From assembly GCA_030765045.1 (NCBI GenBank), contig CM060968.1, positions 107,246,904-107,310,903 on the forward strand: a DNA stretch of 64,000 bases. The letters are read 5' to 3'. The stretch comes from Tenodera sinensis (Eukaryota; Arthropoda; Insecta; Mantodea; Mantidae). This document shows positions 22,300-33,446 of this stretch, in pieces. Positions within the stretch are counted from its first letter, which is position 1. The number at the start of each line of letters is the position of its first letter. Made by a program: the position numbers and the translations under genes. A model generated the notes under the pieces. That model saw only the letters and a program-made list of their open reading frames with translations. It ran no database searches and was not told where the DNA came from.

Positions 22300-24150
22300 A
22301 TGGATGAAAATAGTGTTCGGAGCCCATATTCCAAACTGATAAGTTCAATAGAAGCACTTGTTGAAGAACATATTTCTAAGTTCCAGCAAATATGGGAAGA
22401 AATTGGTTATGATGAGGCTGAAATAGAGCCGAGATGCAATATGATACTGCAACATACACAGACGTTATTTGAAGAAATGCTGGAAGAAGTACGAATTACA
22501 CGACAACAATCCATTGAAAAAGTGGAAAGGCTATTAGCAGAAGCATCTCAACTAGAGAAGGAACTAGGAATTCATCACCTCAACAGTTTCGATACAAGTA
22601 AACTTAAGGATGCTGAAAGTATCCTGCAAAGTAAAGTTGAAGAGTACCGTGGGATAAAACAAGAAAGAATGAATCGTCTGGCTGTGTACAGAAGACGTGA
22701 AGCTGAACTATGTGAAGCGCTTGATATTCCACCTAAACCAGGTTTTCAAAACGCTGTTCCAACAGATGTGCAATTTGACGAGTATGAAAGCTATTTAGCA
22801 GAAAAGGAAGAAGAGAAGGAGCGATTGATGTATATATACAGAGAAACCAAAATAGCAATTCTTGCCCTAATCGGAGAACTGGGAGAAACTCCTCTACTGG
22901 ATTTTCACAAACATGTGGTATATGAAGATGAATCCAAATTTAAACCCACAAAAAAGAATATGGAAATGTTGAAGGTTTATCGTCAGGAACTGGAAGATCA
23001 GCTAGAGAGAACTAAGATTTTAGCTCTAGAACTACAAGAGAAACTGGGTTTGCTTTGGGAACGATTACAAGAAGATACACATCACAGAGAATTATTTCTT
23101 GCTACACATCAGGGTTATTCAGCGTCAACTATCCAGGGGCTGAAAGAAGAGCTGAAAAGATGCGAGGAGTTGAAACGTCAAAACATTAAAATTTTCATTG
23201 GTGAAATCCGGAAAGAGCTTGAGCATTGGTGGAATAAGTGCTTGATATCAGAAGAAGAGAGAAGTAAATTTACAGCATATAAATCAACAACATACACAGA
23301 GGACTTATTGGAATTACATGAGCTTGAAGTACAGCGACTGAAGAGGTATTATGAGGATAACATAGATATATTTCAACTGGCCATCCAGCGACAAAAACTG
23401 TGGGATAAGATGTTAGAATTGGAGGATCGTGCTAAAGATCCTGAAAGACTCTTTAAAAATCGTGGAGGACAGTTGCTTCAGGAAGAACAGGAGAGAAAAC
23501 GTATTCAGAAAGAATTACCAAAAGCTGAGAAAGAACTATTAAAACACCTTGAGGAGTACGAAATGAAACATGGGTCACCCTTTTACATCGAAGGGGAGAT
23601 ATTCAAAGATAGAATAAATCTCCAGTGGGCACACCATAAAACACTCAAAGAATCTGAGAAATCTGCTAAAAAACCGCGAGAGCATGTGTCGAAAATAGTA
23701 TCCAGAGTAGGGACACAACTCACAGCTACAAAAAGAAAACATATGCTCACACCATCGTCTACAAGCACTAAGAAGAGACATCTAGCAGTTTCTAGTGCCA
23801 CACCAGCGTCCACCAGCACTAAGAAGAGATATGTAGCAACTTCTAGCGGAAAAGCATCAGGGTTAAATCCAGCATGGAAGAAAGAGGCAGAGAAGAGGGC
23901 AGCAAAAGTGCGGAGGAGAATTCTAGATAGGACTCAGGTCATCAATACTTCAGTAGATGCACAAGAATTGGCTCAGCCATTGGGCGACACCACAACATAT
24001 TCTGTTTTCCAGGATTATCTCGAAGAACGAAACCAGCAAGAGACGTGCCGCAGTTCAGTTACACCATCTCAGCACCATCTTAAGAAGCGTGACATCAATC
24101 CGTTAGGAAAGAAAACACCACTCATGCCAAAAGATACTAACATCCAGTGA
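22300..24150 (+). CDS. PRC1: PRC1/Ase1/MAP65-like microtubule bundler, copy B
   Basis: This is an uninterrupted 616-codon frame with no introns and a Kozak-like AAAGAATGG start. PRC1-family proteins dimerise, cross-link antiparallel microtubules at the anaphase midzone and recruit kinesins for cytokinesis. Residues 1-85 fit the N-terminal dimerisation helices and about 85-330 the coiled rod. About 338-470 fit the spectrin-like microtubule-binding domain, with HELEVQRLKRYYE and the hallmark NRGGQLLQEEQERKRIQ near residue 388. From about 475 the tail is basic and Ser/Thr-rich with TP sites, as in the Cdk-regulated PRC1 tail. Length is close to human PRC1 (about 620 aa). The nearest intact paralogue is copy C. 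Intactness suggests function, but expression is unknown. Confidence 0.93.
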   Translation: MDENSVRSPYSKLISSIEALVEEHISKFQQIWEEIGYDEAEIEPRCNMILQHTQTLFEEMLEEVRITRQQSIEKVERLLAEASQLEKELGIHHLNSFDTSKLKDAESILQSKVEEYRGIKQERMNRLAVYRRREAELCEALDIPPKPGFQNAVPTDVQFDEYESYLAEKEEEKERLMYIYRETKIAILALIGELGETPLLDFHKHVVYEDESKFKPTKKNMEMLKVYRQELEDQLERTKILALELQEKLGLLWERLQEDTHHRELFLATHQGYSASTIQGLKEELKRCEELKRQNIKIFIGEIRKELEHWWNKCLISEEERSKFTAYKSTTYTEDLLELHELEVQRLKRYYEDNIDIFQLAIQRQKLWDKMLELEDRAKDPERLFKNRGGQLLQEEQERKRIQKELPKAEKELLKHLEEYEMKHGSPFYIEGEIFKDRINLQWAHHKTLKESEKSAKKPREHVSKIVSRVGTQLTATKRKHMLTPSSTSTKKRHLAVSSATPASTSTKKRYVATSSGKASGLNPAWKKEAEKRAAKVRRRILDRTQVINTSVDAQELAQPLGDTTTYSVFQDYLEERNQQETCRSSVTPSQHHLKKRDINPLGKKTPLMPKDTNIQ

Positions 24151-25405
24151 TGGTAGTGAAGACATCATGCAGAACATTTAAAGGAAGCTTTTTAAAAAGT
24201 TTGTGATCATTTTAAACCTAGTTGGATTTGGTGTGCGATTAAAGTTAATGTAACATAGATAGCCAACTTATTTTACTGCTAACCATGCTGAGAATCTGTC
24301 ATCATTTCATTTTCCTTAATTATGGTACATCCTCTCGCAAGCTGTTTTTGGAAATGCTAAGGTAAGCTTAATTGTTAAAACATATGGTTTTAATCATTGT
24401 ATCCATTAAGAGCTTTGCATGCATTGGTATGGCATTTGTGTTTGTCAATTGTTGACATTAATATCAGTGACCTCAGCTGTTTACATTAATGAGATCTACA
24501 TTTTTTTTGTATAATACAATTTTCTCTATTTTACACTGTGCTAGTTATGCACAGTCATTCATAATGAAGAGAACTTCAAATGGTATTCACAAACATTTTT
24601 GGATATACATTTGTTTGTAATGAAAATATCTTGACCGTATGATAATGTAATCAAAATTATTAAATGTTTGTTTTTGAGAAAATCAAAATTCTTGTGTTGC
24701 ATTCTTGGAAGGTGCTGAACAAGTGCCTGGTTTGGTGTTTGAGGCAAGAGAATAGTGAAAATGAGGGAAAATTGAACCAAAAACAGCATTTTTAATTTTA
24801 TAACTCAATAATTTGGAGGTTCAGGTTTCTAAAAGGGTTTTCTATTTCGCCCTGCGATCATTTGAAGTCTTTCAGTTATCTTTTTAAAGAGCAAATTGTG
24901 TCAGCAGTTTGTTGACATCTGGCAGTGGGCATGGCTGCTAACGCGTAGTTCAATTTTGGACTAAAGATTATGAATTATGCATGTTCATATTTCCTGCAAA
25001 TCTGATAAAATCTAATGCTTGTGGCTACCCTGCTGTTAAGGGCTATATCTGCGTGGCCCACCCTATGCACTACTAAGCTTCCATGTTGCTTACTTTTGTT
25101 AATTGACATTCGATATCCTACACTTGCTTTTAGTTTTAGAAGTATAGATTTTACAGTTTTTCAGGACCTTTAGTGTATTTATTTACATTTTAGACTATGT
25201 TTTACATGTAAATATTTAACACGTAATATTCAGTTTTATATAGAGTTTTAGAACTTGGGTATAAGTAGTTTCTTTGTTAGGTGTACTGTTCACATAGGTT
25301 GAAGCTTAGCTTTACATCAAATATGCTTTTTTGTGTGTTTTGTATAGTTTCTGTGTATTCATTTGTAATGTAAAGAGAAAGTGCTCATGTTTAGAAACGT
25401 TCCCT
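24151..25405 (+). other. 3' flank of PRC1 copy B
   Basis: A weak match to other copies' 3' flanks is seen at 24380-24430 (TATGGTTTTAATCATTGTATCCATTAAGA against 58420-58450). At 24590-24720 there is a faint resemblance to family E. Nothing else is recognised. Confidence 0.45.
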
Positions 25406-25409
25406 TTTT

Positions 25410-25560
25410 GCCAGTCAGATTCTAAGTGTCCGAACCTACCTTCTGCGCATGCGCCGGCAGTAGTTTCACAATCGCCCACTAGATTTCAGCACACGCTATT
25501 TCACATCTGCCAACATTGCTTTTTACACTACACTAGTTTTCATTGCTAACACATTAAACA
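25410..25560 (+). repeat. Repeat G left module, copy 1
   Basis: It is duplicated at 33890-34045. Shared blocks include CAGTAGTTTCACAATCGCCC and ACATTGCTTTTTACACTACA. It precedes a TTA-rich stretch in both places. Confidence 0.8.
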
Positions 25561-25664
25561 CCGATATTTATTTAACACGTGATGCAACCACCTGCAATCT
25601 AGCAGTAACATAACAATGACATACACCGCTATCGCGTAGCGCAACTCCATACATAATTACTGGC

Positions 25665-25919
25665 TCGTTCTTTATTATTATATTATTATGAGCCGAAATG
25701 GATTTATTATTATTTTTTATCCATTATTATGGATTATTATTATACGATACGCTGGCTCGTTCTTTATTATATTATTATGAGCCGAAATGCATTTATTATT
25801 ATTATTTTTAATCCATTATTATGGATTATTATTATTATACGATACGCTGGCTCCTTCTTTATTATTATATTATTTTATTATATTATTATTTTTATTATAT
25901 TATTATGAGCCGAAATGGA
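25665..25919 (+). repeat. Tandem repeat of about 95 bp, about 2.7 copies
   Basis: Each unit runs TGGCTCSTTCTTTATTAT, (TTA)n, TGAGCCGAAATGSA, ATCCATTATTATGGATTATT, ATACGATACGC. Starts lie near 25662, 25751 and 25849. Confidence 0.8.
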
Positions 25920-26703
25920 TATTGTTTAGGAAAGCTTACGCGATGATTTTGTGAGAATTTCGGCAAAGTCACACTCGGCAGTGGGATATATTTTTTTATT
26001 ATATTTTTATTATGTTTATTATTTATCGTTCTTTTTTGTTTATTTATTTTATCTTTTACCTTTATCTTTTATCTTTATCTTTTTTTTTGTTTATTTATTT
26101 TATATTATTGCTTTTAATGTTATTAGATTTATATTATATATATTATATTTATTATATTATTATATTTATATTACTATTATTTATCGTTCTTTTTTATTTA
26201 TTTTATATTATATTATTTATTGTGTTTTTATTTAATATTATTATATTAGATATATTATATTTAATAGTATTATATTATTATATTTATATTATTTTTATTA
26301 ATTATCGCTCTTTTTTATTTATTGAAACTTTCTTCCCCTTTTATTTACGGGGTGTAGCACGGCATCGCATTCCCTGCATAGCATGCGAGTCCTCAACAGT
26401 CCTTCATCATATAAAAACTGCATGCATGCCTCTTCGTCTGACAACAGAGGCGCCAAATCTAATATGCTTATGAAACGAGCCATTGCTTCTTCCTTGTACG
26501 AAGGTCAATAGCATAATGCCGACTCCTGCAAAAACATTCAAACTTACTATTGGCAACAAAGTCCTAGGGACATTCTGCTGTTGGCAGCGTTGCATTAACA
26601 CAGCAACTTCGGCAACTTTCGTGACCATTCGTACACACTGCCGAATGGGACTTTGCCGAAATTCTGACCAACTCATCGCGGGAACGTTTCTAAACATTAT
26701 CCA
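25917..26703. mobile_element. Repeat G: TIR element with TTA-rich core, copy 1
   Basis: The left end 25917-25985 and the reversed right end 26634-26703 align over about 69 bp. Shared pieces are GATATTGTTTAG/GATAATGTTTAG, CGCGATGA, AGAATTTCGGCAAAGTC and TCGGCAGTG. The interior is a long T/A simple sequence (25985-26330) and a module (26345-26680) also found at 34630-34972. No transposase is present, so it is MITE-like with an unknown partner. Confidence 0.7.
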
Positions 26704-27425
26704 AGAGAAGTATTAGGAAAATTAAATTTCAGTATCCAGAAACTAATTTTTTCTTCTCAGAACTTAGAATATTGAATTTGAAAAGCACATGTCAGATTTT
26801 AATGACCACGTAATGGAACATAATAACTTTTAAAATGTTACATTTCTTCTTGTCCTTTCTTCAGAGTAACAATTTTGTAGAATGTGACATGTTACTTTAA
26901 TTAACATAATCATTTATAATTTCTTTAAAAATACAAATGGAGAGTTGAAAATTTGTGTGTCAGTTGCTATTATGTAATGACAGCGAGGTACAAATTTCAG
27001 ATCTTTACGTGCAAGTTTGTGGAAAATTTGAATTTCACTATGCCCCTGCCTTAACCTACTTTTCATTTTTGAGGTTATTTTGAGTCACTCTTTTACACTT
27101 ACCTTCACTTAAATTGTTTTAAAAACTGGAAATGTTTTCAGGACCGTTCGATCCCATCATCAGCTGTTGGGTGACTACTTTTCATTAGTTTCTTATTATA
27201 AATTTATAATATGTATATACATATAAATCTTTTCCTTGCTTATTACACTGAAAGTGCAGCTAATACACTAATTACAATGTTTCTGTCTAAAGTGTAATTT
27301 TTGCAAGCCCTACCTTCATATTTACAAACTGCAGTATATTATATAATTTTCAACCACTAGAATAGCATTCAAAAGGGACTGAAAGAAAAAACTTAGTGCA
27401 GTTCTTCAGATAGATTTTAACTTTC
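26704..27425. other. No recognised feature
   Basis: AT-rich sequence between repeat G and family E; nothing recognised. Confidence 0.45.
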
Positions 27426-27429
27426 TCTG

Positions 27430-27541
27430 CTAAGTATGGTAAGTAGGGGAAATATGGTATTCCACCCAAAAATTCAATGTTGAGATTTCACTGGAGCCTC
27501 AAAGCTCCCTGAACGCAAAAAAGGAATTTTTAGAAAAAGGT

Positions 27542-27601
<60 letters not shown>

Positions 27602-28197
27602 GAGAGAGAGAGAGAGAGAGATTCTGTTTGTCTGTCTTGTCTAAATGCAGTGAGTTAAAAATCATAGTTGATATTTGAGTTCAATCTTTCAGGAATGCGA
27701 CACGGAAGTTCTGAAGAAAATTCCTGCACCGTAAAATACCCTTTACATGGAAACTTATTTGAAAGTTTTGACCTTCTCAAAAATGCTGAACAATTTTGAT
27801 TAAAATGCCATATCTTTAAGATACTTTTATGGCAATTGAAATGTGTATTTTGAATTTTCTATACTACACAAAAAATGTAGATCTCATTAAAACACAATTT
27901 ATGTCCAAATGAATTGTTTTGTGGAGTGAACCATTTCAGAGATATTCCTTGTTATTTGTGTGAGTTTTGCAATGCTTATACTTTTCTCAAATGCTTTTTT
28001 TATATCTTAGCCGGGCAAAGAGAATGGAATTTCAAAGCCTTCATATAACGATAGCTTTAAAAGATTTGACTATTGCTCAAAGCCTACTGTATTACCATAT
28101 CCCCCTTGCACCTACAAGGAAACAAGCAATACGGTAATTTGTGCAAATGTTTATCTCAGCTAACATGAAGATTGAGGAATAAGAGTTTGTAAGAATG
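27430..28197 (+). repeat. Dispersed repeat family E, long copy
   Basis: This is one of the longest copies. It begins AAGTAGGGGAAATATGG and includes TTCACTGGAG, TTTTTAGAAAAAGGTC (here expanded into a TG/AG microsatellite), AAAAATGTAGATCTCATTAA, GGAGTGAACCATTTC and AGATATTCCTTGTTAT. It ends near AAGAGTTTGTAAGAATG, where a Penelope-type repeat is inserted, and resumes at 28525. No coding capacity was seen. Confidence 0.8.
27544..27620 (+). repeat. (TG)n(AG)n microsatellite
   Basis: About 27 TG repeats are followed by about 10 AG repeats, lying where other family E copies have a short GTCTGTG or ACACACAGAG stretch. Confidence 0.95.
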
Positions 28198-28510
28198 TAA
28201 GATTTAAAGCTTTCACGGCGTGCATTATTTATTACAGCTTCACGGGTGATCAGCCGTGTGAGGTTTAAAAACATTGAGCTTTCGGCCATCGTAGACTCTA
28301 TGACTTTCATCAGAAGGGCCAATCACAAATCGTCACCCGCTCATTGGCCAGGGCAACGAAACCCCCTCCCACCTAACATTGTATATATATGGGGAGCGGA
28401 AAGCTAACGGTCATTTTTCATTCTGATGTAGGCCATAGAGTCTACAATGGCCGAAAGCTCAATGTTTTTAAACCTCACACGACTGATCACCCGTGAAGCT
28501 GTAAGTAATA
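28198..28510. mobile_element. Penelope-type terminal-repeat pair in inverted orientation
   Basis: This 313-bp insertion lies in family E with a 14-bp TSD, AGTTTGTAAGAATG (28184-28197 and 28511-28524). Its ends are inverted copies: 28237-28313 on the minus strand and 28433-28503 on the plus strand share CTGATG, GGCCGAAAGCTCAATGTTTT and ACCTCACACGRCTGATCACC. Between the arms are GGCCAATCA, a C-rich block and TATATATATGGGG, also seen at 1020-1120. The minus-strand arm has an intact CTGATGA/GAAA hammerhead-like core (28313-28280); the plus arm reads CTGATGT. Confidence 0.75.
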
Positions 28511-28524
28511 AGTTTGTAAGAATG

Positions 28525-28800
28525 CGTAATACAAGAGAGTCATGTGAGTGCAACACATCAGATTTTTTATTTTCTTTACAATGTATAGTGGATAGGGGGA
28601 GTATTGTAATCAACCCCAAATTTTGATGTCGAGATTTCACTGGAAATATGTTTTGAGGCCCCCTGAATCCAAAAAATGCAGTTTTAGAAAAAGGCCTGTT
28701 TAAACATTTGGCTATTGCTCAAAGCCTAGTGTATTCTCATATTTCTCTTGTACCTACAAGAAAATTATCTGTAGTAATACTACAAGATGTTTTCATATGG
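28525..28800 (+). repeat. Dispersed repeat family E, second copy in tandem
   Basis: It continues the interrupted copy (GAGTCATGTGAGTGCAACAC) and then restarts with the family's left part (GATAGGGGGAGTATTG, TTTTAGAAAAAGGCC), ending near ACAAGAAAATTATC. Two copies therefore sit head to tail. Confidence 0.65.
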
Positions 28801-28947
28801 TGATAATTTTGCACTTGCATTTGCAAAATTATCCCAAACATGAAAACCTCAAGTGTTATTTGTTTAGAGTATTCCACACAATAATTAATAATTAATTTAT
28901 TTAGTACTATTTAATATTAATAGTGATTTAAAAGTAAACAACTTACA

Positions 28948-29008
28948 ATAACATTCATACATTTTAATTAAGATTTATAACATTCATACATTTTAATTAA
29001 GATTTATT
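28948..29008 (+). repeat. Tandem duplication of 30 bp
   Basis: AACATTCATACATTTTAATT plus AAGATTTAT occurs twice in a row without change. Confidence 0.85.
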
Positions 29009-29394
29009 TTCACAGTTGGCACTACAACCAATCCAGTAGGCTGTGAGGAAAACAAAAATAGTAATTTTAGCTTTTAATCCAGAGAAATGATGAATATAAA
29101 TAAATGAATTTGTGTTAGTAGACTATTCATTAAGGATAGGTCTGCTGTATTTAAAATTACAGTTGTTTGACTGTGCCTCTTCATTTAAAATATCAATATC
29201 CTCACTAAAATATTTGCCAAATCTTTGTCTGCCATTTTTGAATGGCCCGCTAATTGTTTTTCCTGTGCGTGGATACTTCAAATCTTCAGAAACGTAAGAA
29301 AATGTTTAGGATGGTGCAACCATGAGGAGGAGGTGATATAACCAAAGTGATAATACCAGACCAAGAGGTGATAATCCATCACAAGTGAAATAGC

Positions 29395-29515
29395 CAATCA
29401 GATAATTTCTGCAAATGTTCATCTCGACTAACATGAAGATAGAGGACTAAGAGTTTGTAAAAACAGTTAACACGGTAGAGAAAGTCATGTGAGTGCAACA
29501 CATCAGATTTTTTTT
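29395..29515 (+). repeat. Dispersed repeat family E, fragment
   Basis: It contains GCAAATGTTCATCTCGACTA, ACATGAAGAT, AAGAGTTTGTAA and GTCATGTGAGTGCAACACAT, matching 28143-28200 and 28540-28560. Confidence 0.7.
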
Positions 29516-29524
29516 CTGTATACT

Positions 29525-29735
29525 AATGCCTTCCAGTGTAATGTCATATCAGACAATGAATGAATGAAATGGGTGAAATGATGCTCAGATGAGGTCCGAC
29601 ATTTGTCTTCTCAGGATAAGGGAAAATGTCGGATAAATCCTTATGCATATAACTCACCCTAACCGAGATTCGAATTTGGGACCTCTTGGATGTGAGGCAG
29701 ACATGCTACCACCATACTGCAGAGACAGGTTACCT
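29525..29735 (-). repeat. SINE C (tRNA-derived)
   Basis: On the minus strand a tRNA-like head carries an A-box-like GGTGGTAGCATGTCTG and a B box AAATTCGAATCTCGG. The body ends near 29525. A truncated relative is at 1290-1405. Confidence 0.75.
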
Positions 29736-30880
29736 ACAGATAGGTATTAGAATCTTCTGCGCATTTTCTTTTTATGCACACTTTTGATGGTTGCTTTTCC
29801 CCAACCGCAAACCCTACTGTCCTACTTAGAGAATGAAGAGCTATTGAGGAGAGGGGTCGCCCACCAACTCTATGTGTAATGCATCTAGAGTTTAGAATAA
29901 GAGGAAATGTACAATTAACCTTTTCAAAATAGAGATGGCAATAGATAACTCAATTTTAAAACTATATATGTATATACAAATAAATGTAGATAATGTTTGA
30001 ACAAAATTTAAAGATGGTATGAAATGACCCTGTCAACCTTAGTAGAAAAGGCATAAAAGATATGAATGTTGTGGCCTGTGTATAACTGAAAATTTATATC
30101 TAATAATATTGTAAATGCCTTATTATTAAGACCACAGCAAAGAAATAAAAAGACTGTTTTGGATCAGAATTAACCGCCAGTCCTTCTACTATTAAACATT
30201 GTTACTTTAAAAAAACTTGTAAGTCCTAAAACTACAATAGCAGAACATTATTTGTGGGACAATCTAATATTATAAAAATTGTTATGTTACACTGAACTCT
30301 TAAGTGACAGTACCCATGTGTGTATAGTTCAGTATTGTAAAGCATTGGTAATTGAATAACAGAAATGGAGGTTAGGCAAACAAGAAAACGTTCTGTATAA
30401 AATATATGCTATTATAATATGTTTTAACAAATAAATACTACAAATCAGCACTATGACTCAATTTCTTGAAATGTTTTTAATACTGATGATTTACTGCTTC
30501 ATGATTTGACCTCTACTAGGCACAACATGTCACAAGAAGAATGAGAATTGAGCAGCATTTTTGCAGAACTAGCTTTATACATTTTTTTAAAAATTGTTTT
30601 GTATTTTTAGTACATACTGTTCAGCTCTACAAGCCTATGCCACCAGCTTTAGCAAAACTTGCTTTATTCTGAAATTACAGCATAGTGAATACAGTCTGTG
30701 CTTGCAAACCTCATCTCATGTATATTTAGCGAGTGGTCTTTTCAAAACTGGCTGTATGATACTTAGTTTTTTCCAAAGAATGAGACGGTGATATGTTTGC
30801 TCATAATTATTTTGTGTATGACTAAATGACCTGGTGTACTTTGTACCAACTAAAATTGATTTGATTGTACCTCTTAATTG
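29736..30880. other. No recognised feature
   Basis: AT-rich sequence without recognisable coding or repeat content. Confidence 0.45.
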
Positions 30881-30884
30881 GTGA

Positions 30885-31060
30885 TTATTAGGCTTAGTAG
30901 GCCAGCTACATTAAAGAGGAATCAAGTTATCGGTGTTCATAGTGCATGTGACGACACAGTGTGGGGAACCTGTTCTGTCCATCTGTTGTACAGACAAAAC
31001 ATGCATAACTACATTCTTTTTGTAGCTCACCTACGAAGCTTGATTATCAGCCCTGAGATC
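30885..31060 (+). repeat. Repeat H, copy 2
   Basis: Diverged direct copy of 16445-16625; shared blocks are listed there. Confidence 0.65.
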
Positions 31061-31189
31061 AATAATATTAGAGGCATTGTGTATGGTTTGGTTATTAAAT
31101 GAAACTCGTTTGTAATGCAAATTAGTTTGTCTTTTATTTACATGAAAGATAAATGCAGTTAACATTCAATGCAAAGCTCTAGTAAATTA

Positions 31190-31535
31190 CTTTTTGGTTT
31201 TCTTTTCTTGTGCATAAATAAAGATGGCTTTCCAACACACGACTTACAGTTGTCTACATATGTGCAAAACACGTAAACTCCAAGTTAAAACTTCCAATGA
31301 CTGACCTTGTGATTTGTTGATGGTCATCACGAAGGCCAGAATCATGGGCTGTTTGAGATCGAATGGCAAGTCTGTCGGAATGTGCAGAATCAAAACATCC
31401 TCCCCTGTGTACTTACCCTTTATCTTCACCCCAATGAGGTACGTAAGCTTTTTCACACCTCATCTCGTTCCATTGCTTAGTCGAGGAAACAATTTTAAAT
31501 ATAACAGGTGCGGCCGTCAAACAATAGGTCTGTAA
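31190..31535 (-). pseudogene. Helitron helicase C-terminal relic
   Basis: On the minus strand 31244-31456 encodes LPFDLKQPMILAFVMTINKSQ with GQSLEV. This is the PIF1/Helitron helicase block in which a Pro-Phe basic stretch leads to AFAMTINKSQGQ. Upstream, LSNGTR (just before a stop) matches the Helitron L-NGTR motif. Downstream, ICRQL, a stop, then FIYAQEKK parallels the terminal HGQLYVA-----LFIYA segment. At least two stops break the frame, and Helitron ends were not identified. Confidence 0.8.
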
Positions 31536-31985
31536 CAAACGCCATATATTGAAAGTAATACTTCAGCTCATTCTCTCTTTGGCATTGTAATGGACACTTG
31601 AAACAACATGGAATTGTTTTCATAGTCACTCAAATTTCTTGAGGTTACCTTGAGGACTTCAGAGTATTGAAATCCTCAAACTAATTCCTCGAGTTTCGCT
31701 AAAACACATTTTGTGGTTATGTCTAAGTCTGTCCTAATGTCTTGATCCTTGCTAAAACAAAACTGATGCATTTTTTGTTTTTGTTTATTTCTAAGCCTAC
31801 AAAGTCAATTTACCTTAATAGAATGGCTGATCAAATGAATGTTTGTAAAATGTAATTAAATTCGATTTAAGCAAATCTATTCTGAAAATCCACTACTTTT
31901 TTTGTTACGAAAAACTGTTAAATGTAATACATGCAGCTGTCAAACAATAGTTCACTACATATGCCATATATTGAAAGTAATCTAA
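31500..31985 (+). repeat. Short direct repeat pair about 424 bp apart
   Basis: Segments 31511-31560 and 31935-31985 share GTCAAACAATAG and GCCATATATTGAAAGTAAT, suggesting an old tandem duplication. The rest of 31536-32080 holds nothing recognised. Confidence 0.55.
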
Positions 31986-32093
31986 AATGGCAATTCCCAT
32001 ACCGTTACCAATTTCAATTTTTTGGCCGTTCCTTTGAGTTTTTCCTAATGTTATTTTTTTTCTAAACCATTGATTTATTTCTTCAAGAAATCC

Positions 32094-32313
32094 GTCGGTC
32101 TGGGTGACTCAGTTGGTTAGGCACTGGCCTACTGATCCCAAGGTCGTTGGTTCAAATCTGGCCCAGACCAATAGTTTTTAGGTGTGCTTAAAAACAACAG
32201 CTCCATGTCAGTAGATTTACTGGCATGTAAAAACACTTCCATGGGATGAAATTCTGGCACACCGGCGAAGCTGTTGACAGCATCGTTAAACAACAAAATA
32301 ATTTTAAATAAGT
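32094..32313 (+). repeat. SINE A (tRNA-derived) with TSD
   Basis: The tRNA-like head GGTCTGGGTGACTCAGTTGG with B box TGGTTCAAATC (32149) is followed by the family tail (CCATGTCAGTAGATTTACTG, GGCACACCGGCGAAG). Flanks TTCAAGAAATCC (32082-32093) and TTCAAGAAGTCC (32314-32325) form a 12-bp TSD with one change. Confidence 0.88.
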
Positions 32314-32325
32314 TTCAAGAAGTCC

Positions 32326-33168
32326 ATAAGTGCTTTCTGTTTAATGGAACTCGCACACTTCTTTACCGTCATTTCACGCAATTGCCTGAACTTGGCCACT
32401 ATTTTCCCATTTGCAGACATAGTTTCATGCAACCAGATCATGTATTTGTTAGAGTTGAGTAGGAATGTAGAAAGAAAGAGGAAATCATGTCTAATGAATA
32501 TGGAAATATTCTAGCAAAGTTTGGAAAGGTGCTGGTGCAGGGAGAACCTGGCTTTTCTATGACTTCAAATGGATTTATCAAGAAGTCTTGAAGTCTACCT
32601 TGCCTTTCAAACTGATGAATGTATGAGCAATAACTTACAGCCAAACCAATAGTAAAATTCAATGTGCTGTTAAAATGATGTATTTTTGTGGATCAGAAAT
32701 AAGTTGTGTTGTTTTGAACAAGAACATTCCCTCTGTCTAAGCCATGAAACATGCTGCCATTATTCCCAAGGAAAATCATGTGAATGCAGAGAAGTATGTA
32801 AAGAAGATAATACATTTCCTTGCCATTTCTAAGGATGTTGCAAGTTTCTACGACATGCTCTCTGCAAGTGCTGAGGACTATGAAGATCATGACAGCAGAG
32901 AATTTATGAGGATGAAGACATCCTAAAGTGGTGTAGAAAAGAAAAAAGATTATTTTAAAACTTAATGCAAAAAACAGGCATTTAATTTTCAGATATCACT
33001 TTCTAACTTGCACATAAAGCAAGTTTTGTTTTTACTCCCAGAGTTGATGAACTATCAAAGATGTGTGAAGCATATCCTAAAACACATTCAAAACTGTATC
33101 AAACTGCTGATTGTAAAAAATTGTTTCCTGTTAATTTGATAGCTAATTAAAACAATTTGATTGTTGTT
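32326..33168. other. No recognised feature
   Basis: The frames at 32438-32662 (-) and 32744-32926 (+) lack family resemblance. Nothing else was seen. Confidence 0.45.
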
Positions 33169-33446
33169 CAGTTTGTCCAGAACGTCCTGACACTCGACAT
33201 GCACGAGAGAGGAGAAATTAAGAAGTGACTGGAGTGGTGGGGAACAAGAAAGTAATGTCAGAACTCAGGCAGTCACATACACAAGCAGTGTATGTTTATA
33301 TATTATAAACAATTATTGTGTAGTTATCACAGTGAGAGTGAGCGATACACTGATCCCCACCTCTCCTTATGCAAGTAGGCATGCCTCTTCTATTGCACAT
33401 CTATACTTCAGGAGTGGGGGAGTGTCATGACAATCTGGACAAACTG
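33169..33446. mobile_element. Tc1/mariner-type MITE (278 bp)
   Basis: The left end CAGTTTGTCCAGAACGTCCT and the reversed right end CAGTTTGTCCAGATTGTCAT continue into GACACTC, giving inverted repeats of about 27 bp that start CAGT as in Tc1-like elements. The right flank is TA; the left flank reads TT, so the TA duplication is decayed on one side. Confidence 0.75.

Noticed and set aside
25951..26473. Hydrophobic, membrane-like open frames of 94 and 153 codons
   Set aside because: They arise from TTA/TTT-rich simple sequence that yields Leu, Ile, Phe and Tyr in any frame.
32094..32170. Possible true tRNA gene
   Set aside because: A and B boxes are present but the cloverleaf is not convincing, the flanks are a TSD, and sister copies carry the same non-tRNA tail.
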